A stretch of 64,000 nucleotides of DNA from Vibrio atypicus (GCF_009811315.1 NZ_BLID01000007.1:62001-126000), one strand, 5' to 3'. Counted from the first letter of the stretch, positions 47,537 to 59,055 are shown. Made by a program: numbers and translations. Notes: a model not told the origin generated them from the sequence alone.

Positions 47537-48013
47537 ATGATTCGAATTGGTCACGGTTTTGATGTTCACAAGTTCGGTGGCGAAGGCCCAGTGATTATTG
47601 GCGGCGTTGCTGTCCCTTATGAGCAGGGCTTGATTGCTCACTCAGATGGTGATGTTGCTTTACATGCTTTATGCGATGCTTTACTTGGTGCTATTGCGGC
47701 CGGAGATATTGGCCGCCACTTCCCAGACACCGACGATGAATGGAAAGGGGCCGACAGCCGCGATCTATTGCGTGATGTTTACCGTCGAGTAAAAGAGCAA
47801 GGTTACGTACTGGGCAATGCTGACGTAACGATTATGGCTCAGGCTCCTAAGATGGCACCGCATATTGAAGCAATGTGCCAAGTGATCGCGCAAGACTTAG
47901 AAACAGAGCTCTCCAACGTCAACGTGAAAGCGACGACGACAGAGCGTCTAGGCTTTACTGGGCGTAAAGAAGGTATCGCGACTGAAGCGGTAGTATTACT
48001 TATTAAAAAATAA
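47537..48013 (+). CDS. ispF: 2-C-methyl-D-erythritol 2,4-cyclodiphosphate synthase
   Basis: 158 aa, normal length. Metal-binding GHGFDVHKF and [10 protein letters not shown], and the C-terminal [16 protein letters not shown] segment. It closes the cyclodiphosphate ring in the MEP pathway. Confidence 0.96.
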   Translation: MIRIGHGFDVHKFGGEGPVIIGGVAVPYEQGLIAHSDGDVALHALCDALLGAIAAGDIGRHFPDTDDEWKGADSRDLLRDVYRRVKEQGYVLGNADVTIMAQAPKMAPHIEAMCQVIAQDLETELSNVNVKATTTERLGFTGRKEGIATEAVVLLIKK

Positions 48014-48057
48014 CTCAGTTATGTGTGGTCTATTATCCCTAAATAGAGCCGCACGTA

Positions 48058-49113
48058 ATGGAACATGATATGTCTGACATTCTATCTTCACTGGCTTACC
48101 TAAATGGTAAACCGACTGCCACTGGCAAAATTAAAGCACAACCTGAACATTTCCAAGTGAATGAAATCCTTGGTTATGAGTTTGCAGGAAGTGGTGAGCA
48201 CTTAATGGTTCGAATTCGCAAAACCGGTGAAAATACCAGTTTTGTCGCGAACGAGTTAGCCAAGGCATGCGGTGTTAAATCTAAAGATGTGAGCTGGGCT
48301 GGTCTTAAAGATCGCCATGCTGTGACTGAGCAGTGGCTAAGTATTCACTTGCCTAAAGGAGATATGCCGGACTTCAGCGAATTCCTCAAGCAGTATCCTA
48401 GCATAGAGATCCTAGAGACAACACGACACAACAAGAAGCTACGCCCAGGTGAGCTATCTGGTAATCAATTTAGCGTTACATTGTCTGAAGTTAGCGATGT
48501 CGCTGATGTCCTTAAGCGTCTAGAGTCAATTGCGGAAACAGGCGTGCCAAACTACTTTGGTAGCCAACGTTTTGGTAATCAAGGTAATAATTTAGAAGAA
48601 GCGCGCCGCTGGGGTAAAGAGAACGTACGTACTCGCAATCAGAATAAACGCAGTATGCTGTTGTCAGCCGCTCGCTCTTGGATTTTTAACAATATCCTTT
48701 CTGAGCGCATTGAGCAGAATTTGTTTACTCAGGTGGTTGAAGGCGACGTATTACAAGCTGGCTCAGAGCAAGCTCAGGTCGATACGGCTAACCTAGAAGC
48801 GATGAACCAAGCTGTCTCTGCTAGTGAAATGAATATCACTGCAGCGATGGCTGGTGACAATGCATTGCCAACGAAGGCTCGCGCATTAGAACTGGAACAG
48901 CCTCATCTTGATGCCGAGCCAGATTTAATGGCATTAATCTGCGGTAACCGTATGCGTCATGATCGCCGCGCCATCTCATTAAAAGCTCAAGAATTAAGCT
49001 GGATCTCGGAAGGCGATTGCGTCACGTTGAAGTTCTCATTAGATGCGGGCTGCTTTGCAACGGCCATCGTACGTGAGTTGATTGAAGAGATTGAAGTAGA
49101 GCGAGTCTATTAA
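48058..49113 (+). CDS. truD: tRNA pseudouridine(13) synthase
   Basis: 351 aa, or 347 aa if it starts at the second ATG (48070, [11 protein letters not shown]), which looks at least as likely. TruD-type catalytic region [16 protein letters not shown] (catalytic Asp in KDR), and NYFGSQRFG. It overlaps surE by 1 bp. Confidence 0.94.
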   Translation: MEHDMSDILSSLAYLNGKPTATGKIKAQPEHFQVNEILGYEFAGSGEHLMVRIRKTGENTSFVANELAKACGVKSKDVSWAGLKDRHAVTEQWLSIHLPKGDMPDFSEFLKQYPSIEILETTRHNKKLRPGELSGNQFSVTLSEVSDVADVLKRLESIAETGVPNYFGSQRFGNQGNNLEEARRWGKENVRTRNQNKRSMLLSAARSWIFNNILSERIEQNLFTQVVEGDVLQAGSEQAQVDTANLEAMNQAVSASEMNITAAMAGDNALPTKARALELEQPHLDAEPDLMALICGNRMRHDRRAISLKAQELSWISEGDCVTLKFSLDAGCFATAIVRELIEEIEVERVY

Positions 49114-49871
49114 TGGAAGATAAAGCGCTTAAGATCTTACTTAGCAACGATGACGGCGTTCATGCTCAAGGGATCCATGCGTTAGCAGAATCTCTACAAG
49201 ATATCGCTGAAGTCACTATTGTTGCTCCAGATCGTAACCGCTCAGGCGCTTCAAACTCGCTAACCTTAGAGCAGCCATTACGAGTTACAGAGATTGCTGA
49301 CAAGGTGTATTCTGTGCAGGGAACACCAACCGATTGTGTTCATTTCGCTTTGAATGAGTTAATGAAAGACGCGCTACCTGATTTAGTCCTGACGGGCATA
49401 AACCATGGTGCTAACCTTGGTGATGACGTGCTGTACTCTGGCACTGTTGCGGCTGCGATGGAAGGGCATTTCTTGGGCGTTCAGGCGGTGGCCTTCTCTC
49501 TTGTAGGTAAGCAACACTTCGTTACGGCAGGAAAAATCGCTAGACAGATTGTCGAGCAGCACCTTGTTAAGCCTATCCCAACCAATCGACTGTTGAACAT
49601 TAATGTGCCGGATTTACCGTTTGAGCAACTTAAAGGGACAGCTGTGACACGATTAGGCGCGCGCCATCACGCTGAGGCGATGATCAAGCAGCAAGATCCA
49701 CGAGGTCATGATATTTATTGGTTGGGGCCTCCTGGTAAAGAGCAAGATGCGGGGGAAGGAACTGACTTCTATGCGGTCGACCAAGGTTATGTCTCAGTAA
49801 CACCACTGCAAGTAGATCTCACGGCGCATGAGTCACTAAGAAGTATGGATAACTGGTTAAAGGATCAATAA
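49113..49871 (+). CDS. surE: 5'/3'-nucleotidase SurE
   Basis: 252 aa metal-dependent phosphatase for nucleoside monophosphates and polyphosphate. Active-site [12 protein letters not shown], then [11 protein letters not shown], and [11 protein letters not shown], all intact. Its ATG shares one base with the truD stop. Confidence 0.96.
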   Translation: MEDKALKILLSNDDGVHAQGIHALAESLQDIAEVTIVAPDRNRSGASNSLTLEQPLRVTEIADKVYSVQGTPTDCVHFALNELMKDALPDLVLTGINHGANLGDDVLYSGTVAAAMEGHFLGVQAVAFSLVGKQHFVTAGKIARQIVEQHLVKPIPTNRLLNINVPDLPFEQLKGTAVTRLGARHHAEAMIKQQDPRGHDIYWLGPPGKEQDAGEGTDFYAVDQGYVSVTPLQVDLTAHESLRSMDNWLKDQ

Positions 49872-49873
49872 GG

Positions 49874-50500
49874 ATGACAAATCCGCAAGCAGATAGATTG
49901 ATACACTTTCTTGTTGCGAATGGCATTCAGGATAATCATGTTTTAGATGCGGTTCGTTGCTTACCAAGGGAGCAATTTGTTTCTCAAGCGATGATGCATC
50001 AAGCGTATGACAATAATGCTTTACCTATTGGGCAGGGGCAGACGATCTCTCAGCCTTACATTGTGGCGAAAATGACAGAGACGCTGGAACTTAATCGTAC
50101 CAGTAAAGTCTTAGAAGTCGGCACTGGCTCAGGCTATCAAACCGCTGTTTTAGCCCAGCTGGTAGAACATGTCTATTCGATTGAACGGATTAAGTCCTTA
50201 CAGTGGGAAGCAAAACGACGTTTGAAGCAGCTCGATATTTACAATGTATCGACGAAACATGGTGACGGTTGGCAAGGCTGGGCTGCCAAAGCTCCGTTTG
50301 ATGCGATCATCGTGACAGCTGCCGCAGAGTCTGTACCTACAGCCTTGCTTGAGCAGCTGGCGGAAGGTGGCATTATGGTGATCCCAGTCGGTACTGAAGA
50401 TCAGCAACTGCTGAAAATTACCCGTCAAGGTGATACATTCTTATCCGAAGTTATTGAAGTTGTTCGTTTTGTCCCATTAGTGGCGGGTGATCTTGCTTAA
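49874..50500 (+). CDS. pcm: Protein-L-isoaspartate O-methyltransferase
   Basis: 208 aa. Repairs isoaspartyl residues in damaged proteins using [21 protein letters not shown] is the SAM-binding motif and [13 protein letters not shown] the substrate segment. It lies 2 bp after surE and 2 bp before nlpD. Confidence 0.96.
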   Translation: MTNPQADRLIHFLVANGIQDNHVLDAVRCLPREQFVSQAMMHQAYDNNALPIGQGQTISQPYIVAKMTETLELNRTSKVLEVGTGSGYQTAVLAQLVEHVYSIERIKSLQWEAKRRLKQLDIYNVSTKHGDGWQGWAAKAPFDAIIVTAAAESVPTALLEQLAEGGIMVIPVGTEDQQLLKITRQGDTFLSEVIEVVRFVPLVAGDLA

Positions 50501-50502
50501 AA

Positions 50503-51411
50503 ATGTCAGTTAAATCTCATTCATTGTTGATGATAGGTATATGTAGCGTGCTGTTCGGGTGTGCTGCTCAGTCTCCTGCGCCTGTCTCAGGGCTGAAGAA
50601 AGATTACAATTCCGTTTCTCGTGGTAGTTATCGAGGTAGCTACTATGAAGTCGAGAAGGGAGATACGCTGTATTTTATTGCCTACATCACAGATAAGGAT
50701 GTAAAGGAAATAATTCGTTACAACGACTTGACTGCACCTTACACGATCTTTCCGGGCCAGAAATTACGTCTATGGCAACCGGCTTATACCGCGCCAGCGT
50801 ACGGCGGAACTGGGGCGGGAGCGCCTGTAGTTGCTGTGACACCAGTTCCAGTATCTCCACCCACCAAATCGAGCAAAAACTCTAATCAAAAGGTTACGCC
50901 ACCTAGTTCACAAAATACTCAAAAAGTGGCTAAAAAAGAGCCGCCCAAGAAGGTTGAACAATCTAAACCAAAGGAGTATGTTAAACCTACAGGTAAACAA
51001 AATGTTAATAAGGTTGTCAGTACAGACAAACCGAAAAATAACAAAGTTTCCAAATGGTTATGGCCGACAAAGGGGAGAGTGATTAAAAATTTCTCTGCTG
51101 GAGATCAAGGGAATAAAGGCATCGACATTGCAGGACAGCGAGGTCAGCCAATAGTATCAACAGCAGGTGGCACCGTCGTTTATTCGGGTAATGCGTTACG
51201 AGGTTATGGAAATCTTGTGATTGTAAAACATAACGATAATTACTTAAGCGCCTACGCTCATAATGACCGGTTGCTAGTACACGAAGGACAAAGTGTAAAA
51301 GCAGGCCAAAAAATTGCCACAATGGGCAGCTCTGGTTCCAATAGTGTTCGCCTACACTTTGAAATTCGCTATCAAGGTAAGTCTGTGAATCCAAAACGCT
51401 ACTTACCGTAA
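50503..51411 (+). CDS. nlpD: Amidase activator lipoprotein NlpD
   Basis: 302 aa. Lipobox LFGC (about 17-20), LysM domain (about 47-90), a low-complexity Pro/Lys/Ser linker and a C-terminal M23/LytM domain (about 190-302). The LytM site is degenerate: the first metal ligand position reads NKGIDIAG without His, as in E. coli NlpD, so it activates amidase AmiC rather than cutting itself. The rpoS promoter usually lies within this gene. Confidence 0.94.
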   Translation: MSVKSHSLLMIGICSVLFGCAAQSPAPVSGLKKDYNSVSRGSYRGSYYEVEKGDTLYFIAYITDKDVKEIIRYNDLTAPYTIFPGQKLRLWQPAYTAPAYGGTGAGAPVVAVTPVPVSPPTKSSKNSNQKVTPPSSQNTQKVAKKEPPKKVEQSKPKEYVKPTGKQNVNKVVSTDKPKNNKVSKWLWPTKGRVIKNFSAGDQGNKGIDIAGQRGQPIVSTAGGTVVYSGNALRGYGNLVIVKHNDNYLSAYAHNDRLLVHEGQSVKAGQKIATMGSSGSNSVRLHFEIRYQGKSVNPKRYLP

Positions 51412-51483
51412 TAATTTACTGACAAGGTAAAATAGCGACATTAGACGTAGTAATGTCTTGCTAGCTCGCCAGGGGGAGGCGCT

Positions 51484-52479
51484 ATGAGTATCAGCAATGC
51501 AGCAACGAAAGTCGAAGAATTTGACGTAGAAAAAGAAACCACGGGAGGTTTCCGATCTAACCGAAAATTACCTACATCCAAACCTACAGCCGCTGAAGAG
51601 AGCAAAGATAAGGAAGAATTTGACGCTTCAGCCAAAAGCCTAGATGCAACCCAACTTTATTTAGGGGAAATCGGTTTTTCACCACTTCTTACTGCAGAAG
51701 AAGAAGTTCTTTATGCTCGTCGAGCCCTACGCGGTGACGAAGCAGCACGAAAACGCATGATCGAAAGTAACCTGCGCCTCGTGGTGAAAATTTCACGCCG
51801 TTACAGCAATCGTGGTTTAGCATTACTTGATTTAATCGAAGAAGGTAACTTAGGCCTTATTCGCGCCGTTGAAAAGTTCGACCCAGAGCGTGGCTTCCGT
51901 TTTTCTACCTATGCAACATGGTGGATTCGCCAAACTATTGAACGCGCTTTGATGAATCAAACTCGAACCATTCGTTTACCTATTCACGTCGTTAAAGAGC
52001 TGAATATTTACCTGCGTACTGCTCGAGAGCTTTCACAAAAGCTTGACCATGAGCCGACAGCAGAAGAAATCGCGTCTAAGCTTGATAAGCCAGTTGATGA
52101 CGTTAGCAAAATGCTGCGCCTGAATGAGCGTATCAGTTCGGTTGATACACCGATTGGTGGTGATGGCGAGAAAGCATTGTTGGATATTATTCCAGATGTT
52201 AATAACTCAGACCCTGAAGTCTCAACTCAAGATGATGATATTAAAAACTCTCTGATTCATTGGCTTGACGAGCTTAACCCTAAGCAGAAAGAAGTACTGG
52301 CGCGTCGTTTTGGTTTGCTTGGTTATGAACCATCGACCTTAGAAGAAGTTGGTCGAGAGATTAACTTAACACGTGAACGTGTTCGTCAGATCCAGGTTGA
52401 AGGCTTACGTCGCTTAAGAGAGATCTTAATCAAGCAAGGCTTGAGTATGGAAAATCTGTTTAGTGTTACGGAAGAATAG
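51484..52479 (+). CDS. rpoS: RNA polymerase sigma factor RpoS (sigma-38)
   Basis: 331 aa. Region 2 [20 protein letters not shown], region 3, and region 4.2 [22 protein letters not shown] precedes the ATG by about 5 nt. Next to nlpD, as in all gammaproteobacteria. Master regulator of stationary phase and general stress. Confidence 0.98.
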   Translation: MSISNAATKVEEFDVEKETTGGFRSNRKLPTSKPTAAEESKDKEEFDASAKSLDATQLYLGEIGFSPLLTAEEEVLYARRALRGDEAARKRMIESNLRLVVKISRRYSNRGLALLDLIEEGNLGLIRAVEKFDPERGFRFSTYATWWIRQTIERALMNQTRTIRLPIHVVKELNIYLRTARELSQKLDHEPTAEEIASKLDKPVDDVSKMLRLNERISSVDTPIGGDGEKALLDIIPDVNNSDPEVSTQDDDIKNSLIHWLDELNPKQKEVLARRFGLLGYEPSTLEEVGREINLTRERVRQIQVEGLRRLREILIKQGLSMENLFSVTEE

Positions 52480-52500
52480 ATTAAAGCCGGTAAAGATAAG

Positions 52501-52527
52501 AAAGCCTTGGCATTGCCAAGGCTTTTT
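52501..52527. terminator. Terminator between rpoS and yfjD
   Basis: AAAGCCTTGG and CCAAGGCTTT form a 10-bp stem with a short loop and a T run; shared by convergent genes. Confidence 0.85.
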
Positions 52528-52536
52528 GTTTGCGGG

Positions 52537-53805
52537 CTATTTAACTAATGGAGGGAAGACTTTGACCAGTTTGATACGATTCTCTTCAAGTTCAACAATC
52601 TCCATTGGGTGACCAGAAACCTGAACGCTCAAGTGACTCTCCGGAATGTCTTCTAAGTGCTCTAAGATCAAGCCATTTAAAGTTCTAGGACCGTCTGTTG
52701 GTAATTTCCATTTGAGTCCTTTGTTGATATCTCGAATATTGGCGCTACCTTCGATCAAGAAGCTACCATCTCCTTGTGGTGTGATCTCTTCAGATAAGCT
52801 TGGCGCAATCGAGGTGGTAAATTCACCGACGATTTCTTCAAGGATATCTTCGAGTGTGACAAGGCCAATAATGTCGCCGTATTCATCTACAATAAGACCA
52901 ATACGCTGCTTGTTGCGCTGAAATTTCAGCAATTGCACGTTTAACGGTGTACTTTCAGGAATGAAGTAAACCTCATCGGCGGCACGAAGCAGGGTCTCTT
53001 TGGTGAATTCGTTTTTTTCGAGCATCAGTCGATATGATTCGCGAAGGCGTAGCATGCCGACTACTTCATCAATTTGATCTCGATATAATACTACTCTGCC
53101 GTGAGGTGAGTGGGTTAGTTGGCGAACAATGGATTTCCAGTCATCATTAATGTCGATGCCGGTGATCTCATTACGTGGCACCATAATGTCGTTAACTGTT
53201 ACATGTTCTAAGTCCAGGATAGAAATCAACATATCTTGGTGGCGGCGAGGAATAAGAGTGCCGGCTTCATTTACCACTGTTCTTAGTTCGTCTGAGCTTA
53301 AGTGGTCATCGGCGCCATGATTGGCCTTTATTCCTAATAGTCGAATGAAACCATTGGTAATCATATTGACCAACATAACTAACGGTGAGAGCACCTTCAT
53401 TAGAATCGTTAGTACAATACTGCTGGCGTAGGAGACTTTTTCTGGGTAAAGAGAAGCAAGTGTTTTTGGAGTCACTTCAGCAAAAACCAGTACGATTAAG
53501 GTTAGAAGACCTGTCGCAATGGCCACACCAAGATCACCATATAAACGCATACCAAGAATGGTAGCAATAGCTGAGGCGAGGATGTTAACAAGGTTATTGC
53601 CGATTAGGATAAGACCAATTAAGCGGTCTGGACGGTCGAGCAGTTTTTCGACTCGTTTAGCACCTTTATGACCGTTGTTTGCCAAGTGCTTTAGGCGGTA
53701 GCGGTTCAAAGCCATCATCCCTGTCTCTGAACCTGAAAAATATCCTGAAATTACGATAAGACACGCGAGTAGCGCAAATAAGATACCCGTTGATATGTCG
53801 TCCAA
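52537..53805 (-). CDS. yfjD: CNNM/CorC-family membrane protein (YfjD/CorB-like)
   Basis: 422 aa. N-terminal DUF21/CNNM membrane domain (about 1-180, with GYFSGSETGMMALNRYRLKHL in part), a CBS pair (about 200-330, VNDIMVPRNEITGID) and a C-terminal CorC_HlyC domain. Family members handle magnesium or cobalt efflux, though the transport role is still debated. It lies downstream of ypjD, the same order as in E. coli. Confidence 0.9.
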   Translation of the reverse strand: MDDISTGILFALLACLIVISGYFSGSETGMMALNRYRLKHLANNGHKGAKRVEKLLDRPDRLIGLILIGNNLVNILASAIATILGMRLYGDLGVAIATGLLTLIVLVFAEVTPKTLASLYPEKVSYASSIVLTILMKVLSPLVMLVNMITNGFIRLLGIKANHGADDHLSSDELRTVVNEAGTLIPRRHQDMLISILDLEHVTVNDIMVPRNEITGIDINDDWKSIVRQLTHSPHGRVVLYRDQIDEVVGMLRLRESYRLMLEKNEFTKETLLRAADEVYFIPESTPLNVQLLKFQRNKQRIGLIVDEYGDIIGLVTLEDILEEIVGEFTTSIAPSLSEEITPQGDGSFLIEGSANIRDINKGLKWKLPTDGPRTLNGLILEHLEDIPESHLSVQVSGHPMEIVELEENRIKLVKVFPPLVK

Positions 53806-53890
53806 AGCTTATCTTTTCCTTGTTGGGTTTGGTTAATTTATGACCTAATTAATCGTTTAAGTCAATCTAGAATAGGGTGTATTGTATTGT

Positions 53891-53917
53891 AAAAGAAAGG
53901 TGCATTTGATGCACCTT
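53891..53917 (-). terminator. Terminator after ypjD
   Basis: AAGGTGCA and TGCACCTT pair with a 5-nt loop, followed by TTTCTTTT on the minus strand. Confidence 0.75.
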
Positions 53918-53927
53918 AGCTTGACTG

Positions 53928-54722
53928 TTATCTAAGAATAATTTCTTGTACAAACCGACTGCCAAAATAGGCAAGGGTTAATAGTGTAGCGCCGGCAACC
54001 GCAAACCAAGTGATCTTACGTCCTCGCCAGCCTTTTTGGTAATGGCCCCATAGCAGGGTTGAATAGATCAACCAAGCCACAAAAGAGAGAATAGCTTTGT
54101 GCGCTTTACCTTGAGCAAACATATCCTGAACAAAGACAAATCCAGTTAGCAGAGTCCCTGTTAAAAGCAGGGTACCCAGTAAAATGATATTGAACAGTTG
54201 TCTTTCTACCATTAACAGTGGCGGTAAGTTAGGGTTAATGGCCAATGCTTTTTTTGCCTTTAATTTGTGGTCAAGCCAAGCTAACTGCAGAGCGTAAAGT
54301 GCGCCAATAGTTAAGGTTGAATAAGAGAATAAAGCAAAAGAAATATGGATCAGCAGCTTAGGGTCTTGCTCTAAGTGCGTGATAAAGGTGCTTGGTAAAA
54401 AAGCAGCTGCACTTAAATTAATCGCAGAAAAGCTGTAAACCACCGGTAATAGAAACCATAACCGGGTTTTGAGCATGGCCACACTCATGACCACCGAGAT
54501 AATAAAACTAATTAATGAGGCAACATTGAGGATACTCAGGTTCTGTCCCGAGGTCTCAATAATTAAATCACTGAGTAACCAGGCATGAAAAATGAGCGCT
54601 AATGAGGCGCTGATGAATACGGTCTTAGCTCTGATCCCAGTTTGATTTACAAGTCCTGGTACGATTGTCGCGATGGCTAAGAAATAGAGTATTGCAGCAA
54701 CAACGGCGATTAAGTTGTCCAT
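53928..54722 (-). CDS. ypjD: Cytochrome c assembly-like membrane protein YpjD
   Basis: 264 aa with eight membrane helices, CcsA/CcmC-type family (SFALFSYSTLTIGALYALQLAWLDHKLK in part, and WLIYSTLLWGHYQKGWRGRK). Divergent from ffh, as in E. coli. The function of YpjD is not defined; haem handling is inferred from homology. Confidence 0.85.
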   Translation of the reverse strand: MDNLIAVVAAILYFLAIATIVPGLVNQTGIRAKTVFISASLALIFHAWLLSDLIIETSGQNLSILNVASLISFIISVVMSVAMLKTRLWFLLPVVYSFSAINLSAAAFLPSTFITHLEQDPKLLIHISFALFSYSTLTIGALYALQLAWLDHKLKAKKALAINPNLPPLLMVERQLFNIILLGTLLLTGTLLTGFVFVQDMFAQGKAHKAILSFVAWLIYSTLLWGHYQKGWRGRKITWFAVAGATLLTLAYFGSRFVQEIILR

Positions 54723-54930
54723 AGTTCTCTATAAGCTGGTGGATTTTTAACAAATTATACCTTGCATCAACAGCTTGAGCTATGACTTATCTCCCTCATT
54801 TACGTGACATGAGATGTCAAAAGTTATTAAGGCAGTGTCCAGTAAGGGTTGGCTAAGGTATAATCACAATAATTGTCGCTAAAATTAACGGGCGAGCCTT
54901 CTTGTAAACCGCCTAAGTAAGAGACTTAAG

Positions 54931-56316
54931 ATGTTTGAGAATTTAACGGATCGATTGTCCAAAACGCTGAAAAATATCAGCGGTAAAGGTCGCCTGACTG
55001 AGGACAATATTAAAGATACATTACGCGAAGTGCGTATGGCGCTGCTAGAAGCAGACGTTGCACTTCCTGTTGTTCGCGATTTTATTAAACGCGTTAAAGA
55101 AGCGGCTGTGGGTGTTGAGGTATCGAAATCTCTGACTCCAGGCCAAGAATTCATCAAGATCGTTCAAACTGAACTTGAAGCGGTGATGGGGGAGTCGAAT
55201 GAGGCTCTGAACCTAGCTGCGCAGCCACCGGCTGTTATCTTGATGGCGGGTCTACAAGGTGCGGGTAAAACCACATCGGTAGGTAAGCTTTCTAAATTGC
55301 TTAAAGAGCGCGAGAAGAAGAAAGTTCTCGTTGTGTCTGCCGACGTTTATCGTCCTGCGGCTATTAAGCAGTTAGAAACGTTAGCATCGGATATCGGTGT
55401 TGATTTCTTCCCATCATCTGCAGACCAAAAGCCGATTGATATTGCTAACGCTGCAATTGATCACGCCAAGAAGAAGTTCTACGACGTCTTGGTTGTCGAT
55501 ACGGCGGGTCGCTTAGCGATCGATGAACAAATGATGGGTGAAATCAAAGAGCTTCACTCTGCGATTACACCAGTCGAGACTCTGTTTGTTGTTGATGCGA
55601 TGACAGGTCAAGATGCGGCGAATACGGCTAAAGCATTCGGCGATGCACTGCCGCTAACGGGTGTTATCCTGACGAAAGTCGACGGTGATGCTCGAGGTGG
55701 TGCTGCGCTATCTGTTCGCCACATCACAGGTAAACCAATCAAATTCTTAGGTGTTGGTGAAAAAACTGACGCGCTAGAACCATTCCACCCAGATCGTGTC
55801 GCTTCCCGTATCCTTGGTATGGGCGATGTATTGTCTTTAATTGAAGACTTACAACGCAACGTCGATACTGAGCAAGCTGAGAAGCTAGCGAAGAAGTTCA
55901 AAGAGAAAAAAGGTTTTGACCTTGAAGACTTCCGCGAGCAGCTTGGTCAGATGCAAAACATGGGTGGCATGATGGGCATGATGGATAAGCTACCAGGCAT
56001 GAGCAACTTGCCGGACAACGTTAAAGATAAAGTTGACGACAAGATGTTCAAACAGATGGAAGCAATTATCAACTCGATGACAATGAAAGAGCGTCAACGC
56101 CCAGAACTAATCAAAGGTTCTCGTAAAAAACGTATCGCAGCGGGTTCTGGTACCCAAGTGCAAGATGTTAACCGCCTGCTTAAGCAGTTCACTCAAATGC
56201 AGAAGATGATGAAGAAAATGCAAAAGGGTGGCATGAAAGGCATGATGCGCAATATGCAAGGCATGATGGGTGGCATGGGCGGTATGGGTGGCGGTTTTAA
56301 TCCGTTCGGTCGCTAA
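54931..56316 (+). CDS. ffh: Signal recognition particle protein Ffh
   Basis: 461 aa. N domain (1-85), G domain with GLQGAGKTTSVGKL (P-loop), VVDTAGRL and TKVDGDARGG, then the Met-rich M domain that binds 4.5S RNA and signal peptides (many GMM/QKMMKK repeats at the C-terminus). Targets inner-membrane proteins with FtsY. Confidence 0.97.
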   Translation: MFENLTDRLSKTLKNISGKGRLTEDNIKDTLREVRMALLEADVALPVVRDFIKRVKEAAVGVEVSKSLTPGQEFIKIVQTELEAVMGESNEALNLAAQPPAVILMAGLQGAGKTTSVGKLSKLLKEREKKKVLVVSADVYRPAAIKQLETLASDIGVDFFPSSADQKPIDIANAAIDHAKKKFYDVLVVDTAGRLAIDEQMMGEIKELHSAITPVETLFVVDAMTGQDAANTAKAFGDALPLTGVILTKVDGDARGGAALSVRHITGKPIKFLGVGEKTDALEPFHPDRVASRILGMGDVLSLIEDLQRNVDTEQAEKLAKKFKEKKGFDLEDFREQLGQMQNMGGMMGMMDKLPGMSNLPDNVKDKVDDKMFKQMEAIINSMTMKERQRPELIKGSRKKRIAAGSGTQVQDVNRLLKQFTQMQKMMKKMQKGGMKGMMRNMQGMMGGMGGMGGGFNPFGR

Positions 56317-56545
56317 TCTCCTGAGACACGAAAATTCAAGGTGTTAGCTAAGTCACAAACTTGGATCTCTCAGATTGTTTTGGAAGAAAAAAAGTAGTTG
56401 GCGAAAAAATAGCTAAAGACCTTGCATTGCTTCGGAATAAGAGTAAAATTCCGGAGCTTTATTTTGGCACGAGCCCCAAAATTGTTTATGAGTCATAAAT
56501 GATTTCTGGGGTTAATTTTATTTTTGAGAAAGCAAAGAGGACGAC

Positions 56546-56794
56546 ATGGTAACCATTCGTTTGGCACGTCACGGCGCTAAAAAGCGTCCATTTTATCAAA
56601 TCGTAGTAGCGGACAGCCGCAATGCAGCAACTGGCCGTTTCATCGAGAAAGTTGGTTTCTTTAACCCAACTGCACAAGGTCAAGAAGAAGGTCTACGTCT
56701 AGACCTAGATCGCGTTAACCACTGGGTTGGTCAAGGCGCATCTCTATCTGACCGCGTTGCTAAGCTAGTTAAAGACGCTCAAAAAGCGGCTTAA
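56546..56794 (+). CDS. rpsP: 30S ribosomal protein S16
   Basis: 82 aa, full length. [21 protein letters not shown] start. First gene of the rpsP-rimM-trmD-rplS operon, after a 229-bp gap from ffh. Confidence 0.97.
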   Translation: MVTIRLARHGAKKRPFYQIVVADSRNAATGRFIEKVGFFNPTAQGQEEGLRLDLDRVNHWVGQGASLSDRVAKLVKDAQKAA

Positions 56795-56821
56795 TTCTTA
56801 CTTAAAAGAAGAAATTAGCTT

Positions 56822-57370
56822 ATGTCGATGAAAGGTAATGAAACGATGAGCGAAGACAAGATTGTTGTGGGTAAGTTCGGTGCTTCTTACGGCATTCGTG
56901 GTTGGCTTAAAGTTTTGTCCTACACAGACAATGCTGAAAGCATATTTGATTACGCGCCTTGGTTTGTGAATCAAGGTGGACAGTGGGTTGAGTACAAAGC
57001 TGAGAGCTGGAAGCGCCATAACAAAGGTTTGGTGGTAAAGCTTGAAGGTCTGGATGTGCGCGAAGAAGCGCAATTACTGACAAATTTTGAAATCTCAATT
57101 GACCCTGCGGTATTACCAGAATTGCCATCAGACGAGTTCTATTGGCGTGATTTGATTGGAATGCAAGTAGTAACTGATAAAGGTTACGATCTAGGTACTG
57201 TCTCTGACATGCTAGAAACTGGCTCCAACGATGTTCTAGTAATTAAAGCAAATCTAAAAGATGCTTTCGGGCAAAAGGAACGATTAATCCCGTTTCTTGA
57301 AGAGCAAGTGATCAAAAACATTGATCGCGAAGCTCAACGGATCGAAGTTGACTGGGATCCTGGATTCTAA
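56822..57370 (+). CDS. rimM: 16S rRNA processing protein RimM
   Basis: 182 aa. It binds S19 and assists 30S head maturation. [15 protein letters not shown]-terminal domain, and the PRC-barrel C-terminal domain ([14 protein letters not shown] onward). Possible starts at 56822, 56828 or 56849; the first keeps the length typical for vibrios. Confidence 0.94.
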   Translation: MSMKGNETMSEDKIVVGKFGASYGIRGWLKVLSYTDNAESIFDYAPWFVNQGGQWVEYKAESWKRHNKGLVVKLEGLDVREEAQLLTNFEISIDPAVLPELPSDEFYWRDLIGMQVVTDKGYDLGTVSDMLETGSNDVLVIKANLKDAFGQKERLIPFLEEQVIKNIDREAQRIEVDWDPGF

Positions 57371-57397
57371 TTCCAAAATTACAGAGCGAGAGAACAC

Positions 57398-58147
57398 ATG
57401 TGGGTCGGCGTAATTAGCCTTTTTCCTGAAATGTTCCGTTCTGTTACTGATTTTGGAGTAACAGGTCAAGCGGTTAAAAAAGGTCTTTTATCTATTGAGA
57501 CATGGAGTCCTCGTGATTTCACTCATGATAAACATCGCACTGTTGATGATAGACCTTACGGTGGTGGTCCTGGCATGTTGATGATGGTACAGCCTTTGCG
57601 CGATGCTATTCAGACAGCCAAACAAGCCTCACCGGGTAAGACGAAAGTCATTTACCTATCACCTCAAGGTCGTAAACTCGACCAACAAGGGGTTGAAGAG
57701 CTGGCAACGAACGAGAACTTGCTTCTTATTTGTGGCCGTTACGAAGGGGTAGATGAGCGTATCATTCAATCCGAAGTTGACGAAGAATGGTCAATTGGGG
57801 ATTTTGTGATGACGGGTGGTGAGATACCAGCCATGACGTTAATTGATTCTGTATCTCGGTTTATTCCGGGTGTACTTGGAGATTTTGCGTCAGCAGAGGA
57901 AGATTCTTTTGCGAATGGTTTGTTGGATTGCCCTCATTATACGCGTCCTGAAGTGTTGGATGGCAAAGAAGTACCAGCGGTACTGATGTCAGGCAATCAT
58001 AAGGACATTCGTCACTGGCGATTAAAACAATCGTTGGGCCGTACTTGGCTAAGAAGACCAGAACTCCTGGAAAACCTAGCTCTGACTGACGAACAGGAAC
58101 AATTACTGGCCGAATTTATTAAAGAGCATCGCTCTGGTAAAAAGTAA
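57398..58147 (+). CDS. trmD: tRNA (guanine37-N1)-methyltransferase
   Basis: 249 aa. Trefoil-knot SPOUT enzyme. [26 protein letters not shown] and [11 protein letters not shown] are all intact; [14 protein letters not shown] forms the knot. Confidence 0.97.
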   Translation: MWVGVISLFPEMFRSVTDFGVTGQAVKKGLLSIETWSPRDFTHDKHRTVDDRPYGGGPGMLMMVQPLRDAIQTAKQASPGKTKVIYLSPQGRKLDQQGVEELATNENLLLICGRYEGVDERIIQSEVDEEWSIGDFVMTGGEIPAMTLIDSVSRFIPGVLGDFASAEEDSFANGLLDCPHYTRPEVLDGKEVPAVLMSGNHKDIRHWRLKQSLGRTWLRRPELLENLALTDEQEQLLAEFIKEHRSGKK

Positions 58148-58196
58148 GCAGTAACCTATTTAATTAAGTATCAGTTTATTCTAGGAATTTATTAAA

Positions 58197-58550
58197 ATGA
58201 GTAACATCATCAAGGCTCTTGAAGAAGAGCAACTAAAATCAGGCCTACCTAAATTTGCACCAGGTGACACTGTTGTAGTTCAAGTTAAGGTAAAAGAAGG
58301 TGAGCGTGAGCGTCTACAGGCTTTTGAAGGCGTTGTAATCGCAATCCGTAACCGTGGCCTACACTCTGCTTTCACTGTACGTAAGATCTCTAACGGTGAA
58401 GGTGTTGAGCGTACGTTCCAAACACACTCTCCAATCGTTGATAGCATCGAAGTTAAACGCCGTGGTGCAGTACGTCGTGCCAAGTTGTACTACCTACGTG
58501 AGCGTTCTGGTAAGTCAGCTCGTATTAAAGAGAAACTTGCTAAGAAGTAA
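58197..58550 (+). CDS. rplS: 50S ribosomal protein L19
   Basis: 117 aa, full length. Motif [20 protein letters not shown] and [20 protein letters not shown]. Ends the operon before a strong terminator. Confidence 0.97.
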   Translation: MSNIIKALEEEQLKSGLPKFAPGDTVVVQVKVKEGERERLQAFEGVVIAIRNRGLHSAFTVRKISNGEGVERTFQTHSPIVDSIEVKRRGAVRRAKLYYLRERSGKSARIKEKLAKK

Positions 58551-58574
58551 TGCTATAACTAGCGTTCTCATATT

Positions 58575-58607
58575 AAACGGAGCCCATGTGGCTCCGTTTT
58601 TTTATTT
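58575..58607 (+). terminator. Terminator after rplS
   Basis: AAACGGAGCC and GGCTCCGTTT with a 4-nt loop and a following T run. Confidence 0.88.
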
Positions 58608-58742
58608 TAGGCACTATGCTAGTGGTATTTCACGATAGCGTCGGCGTCGGTACTCATTTACTGGCGTAAACTCCGTTCCTCCTTCTTGCTCTCGTAAAAT
58701 ACTCCTGCGCATATCGCTCTAAAATATAGAAAGTTAGGTAAG

Positions 58743-58774
58743 AAAAAAAGCCGATGTTTTCACATCAGCTCTTT
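58743..58774 (-). terminator. Terminator after yacG
   Basis: On the minus strand AGCTGATGT and ACATCGGCT pair (one G-U), with a T run of seven. Confidence 0.8.
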
Positions 58775-58802
58775 AAGGTTTCGTCTCTTCGTTAGTGGCG
58801 AC

Positions 58803-58997
58803 TTAATATTGGTCTTCTGACCATCCATCTGAATCAGACATATCAGGCGCGCCTGGGATGCTGTTCTCTTCATCTGCCCATTCACCAAAATCAATCATTT
58901 GGCACTGTTTGCTACAAAAAGGGCGGTAAGGGCTTTGCTCACCCCATTTAACGTCGCTGCCACACTGTGGGCAAGGAACAATGGTAATTTTCGACAT
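58803..58997 (-). CDS. yacG: DNA gyrase inhibitor YacG
   Basis: 64 aa zinc-finger protein. Zinc ligands C9, C12, C28 and C32 (CPQC and CSKQC), followed by [15 protein letters not shown], the conserved C-terminal tail. Last gene of the pilBCD-coaE-zapD-yacG cluster. Confidence 0.93.
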   Translation of the reverse strand: MSKITIVPCPQCGSDVKWGEQSPYRPFCSKQCQMIDFGEWADEENSIPGAPDMSDSDGWSEDQY

Positions 58998-59055
58998 GCT
59001 TGTTCTCTAGTCAGAGGGAATAGATAGGTTTCTAGTATAGTAAGGTATGCTTAGC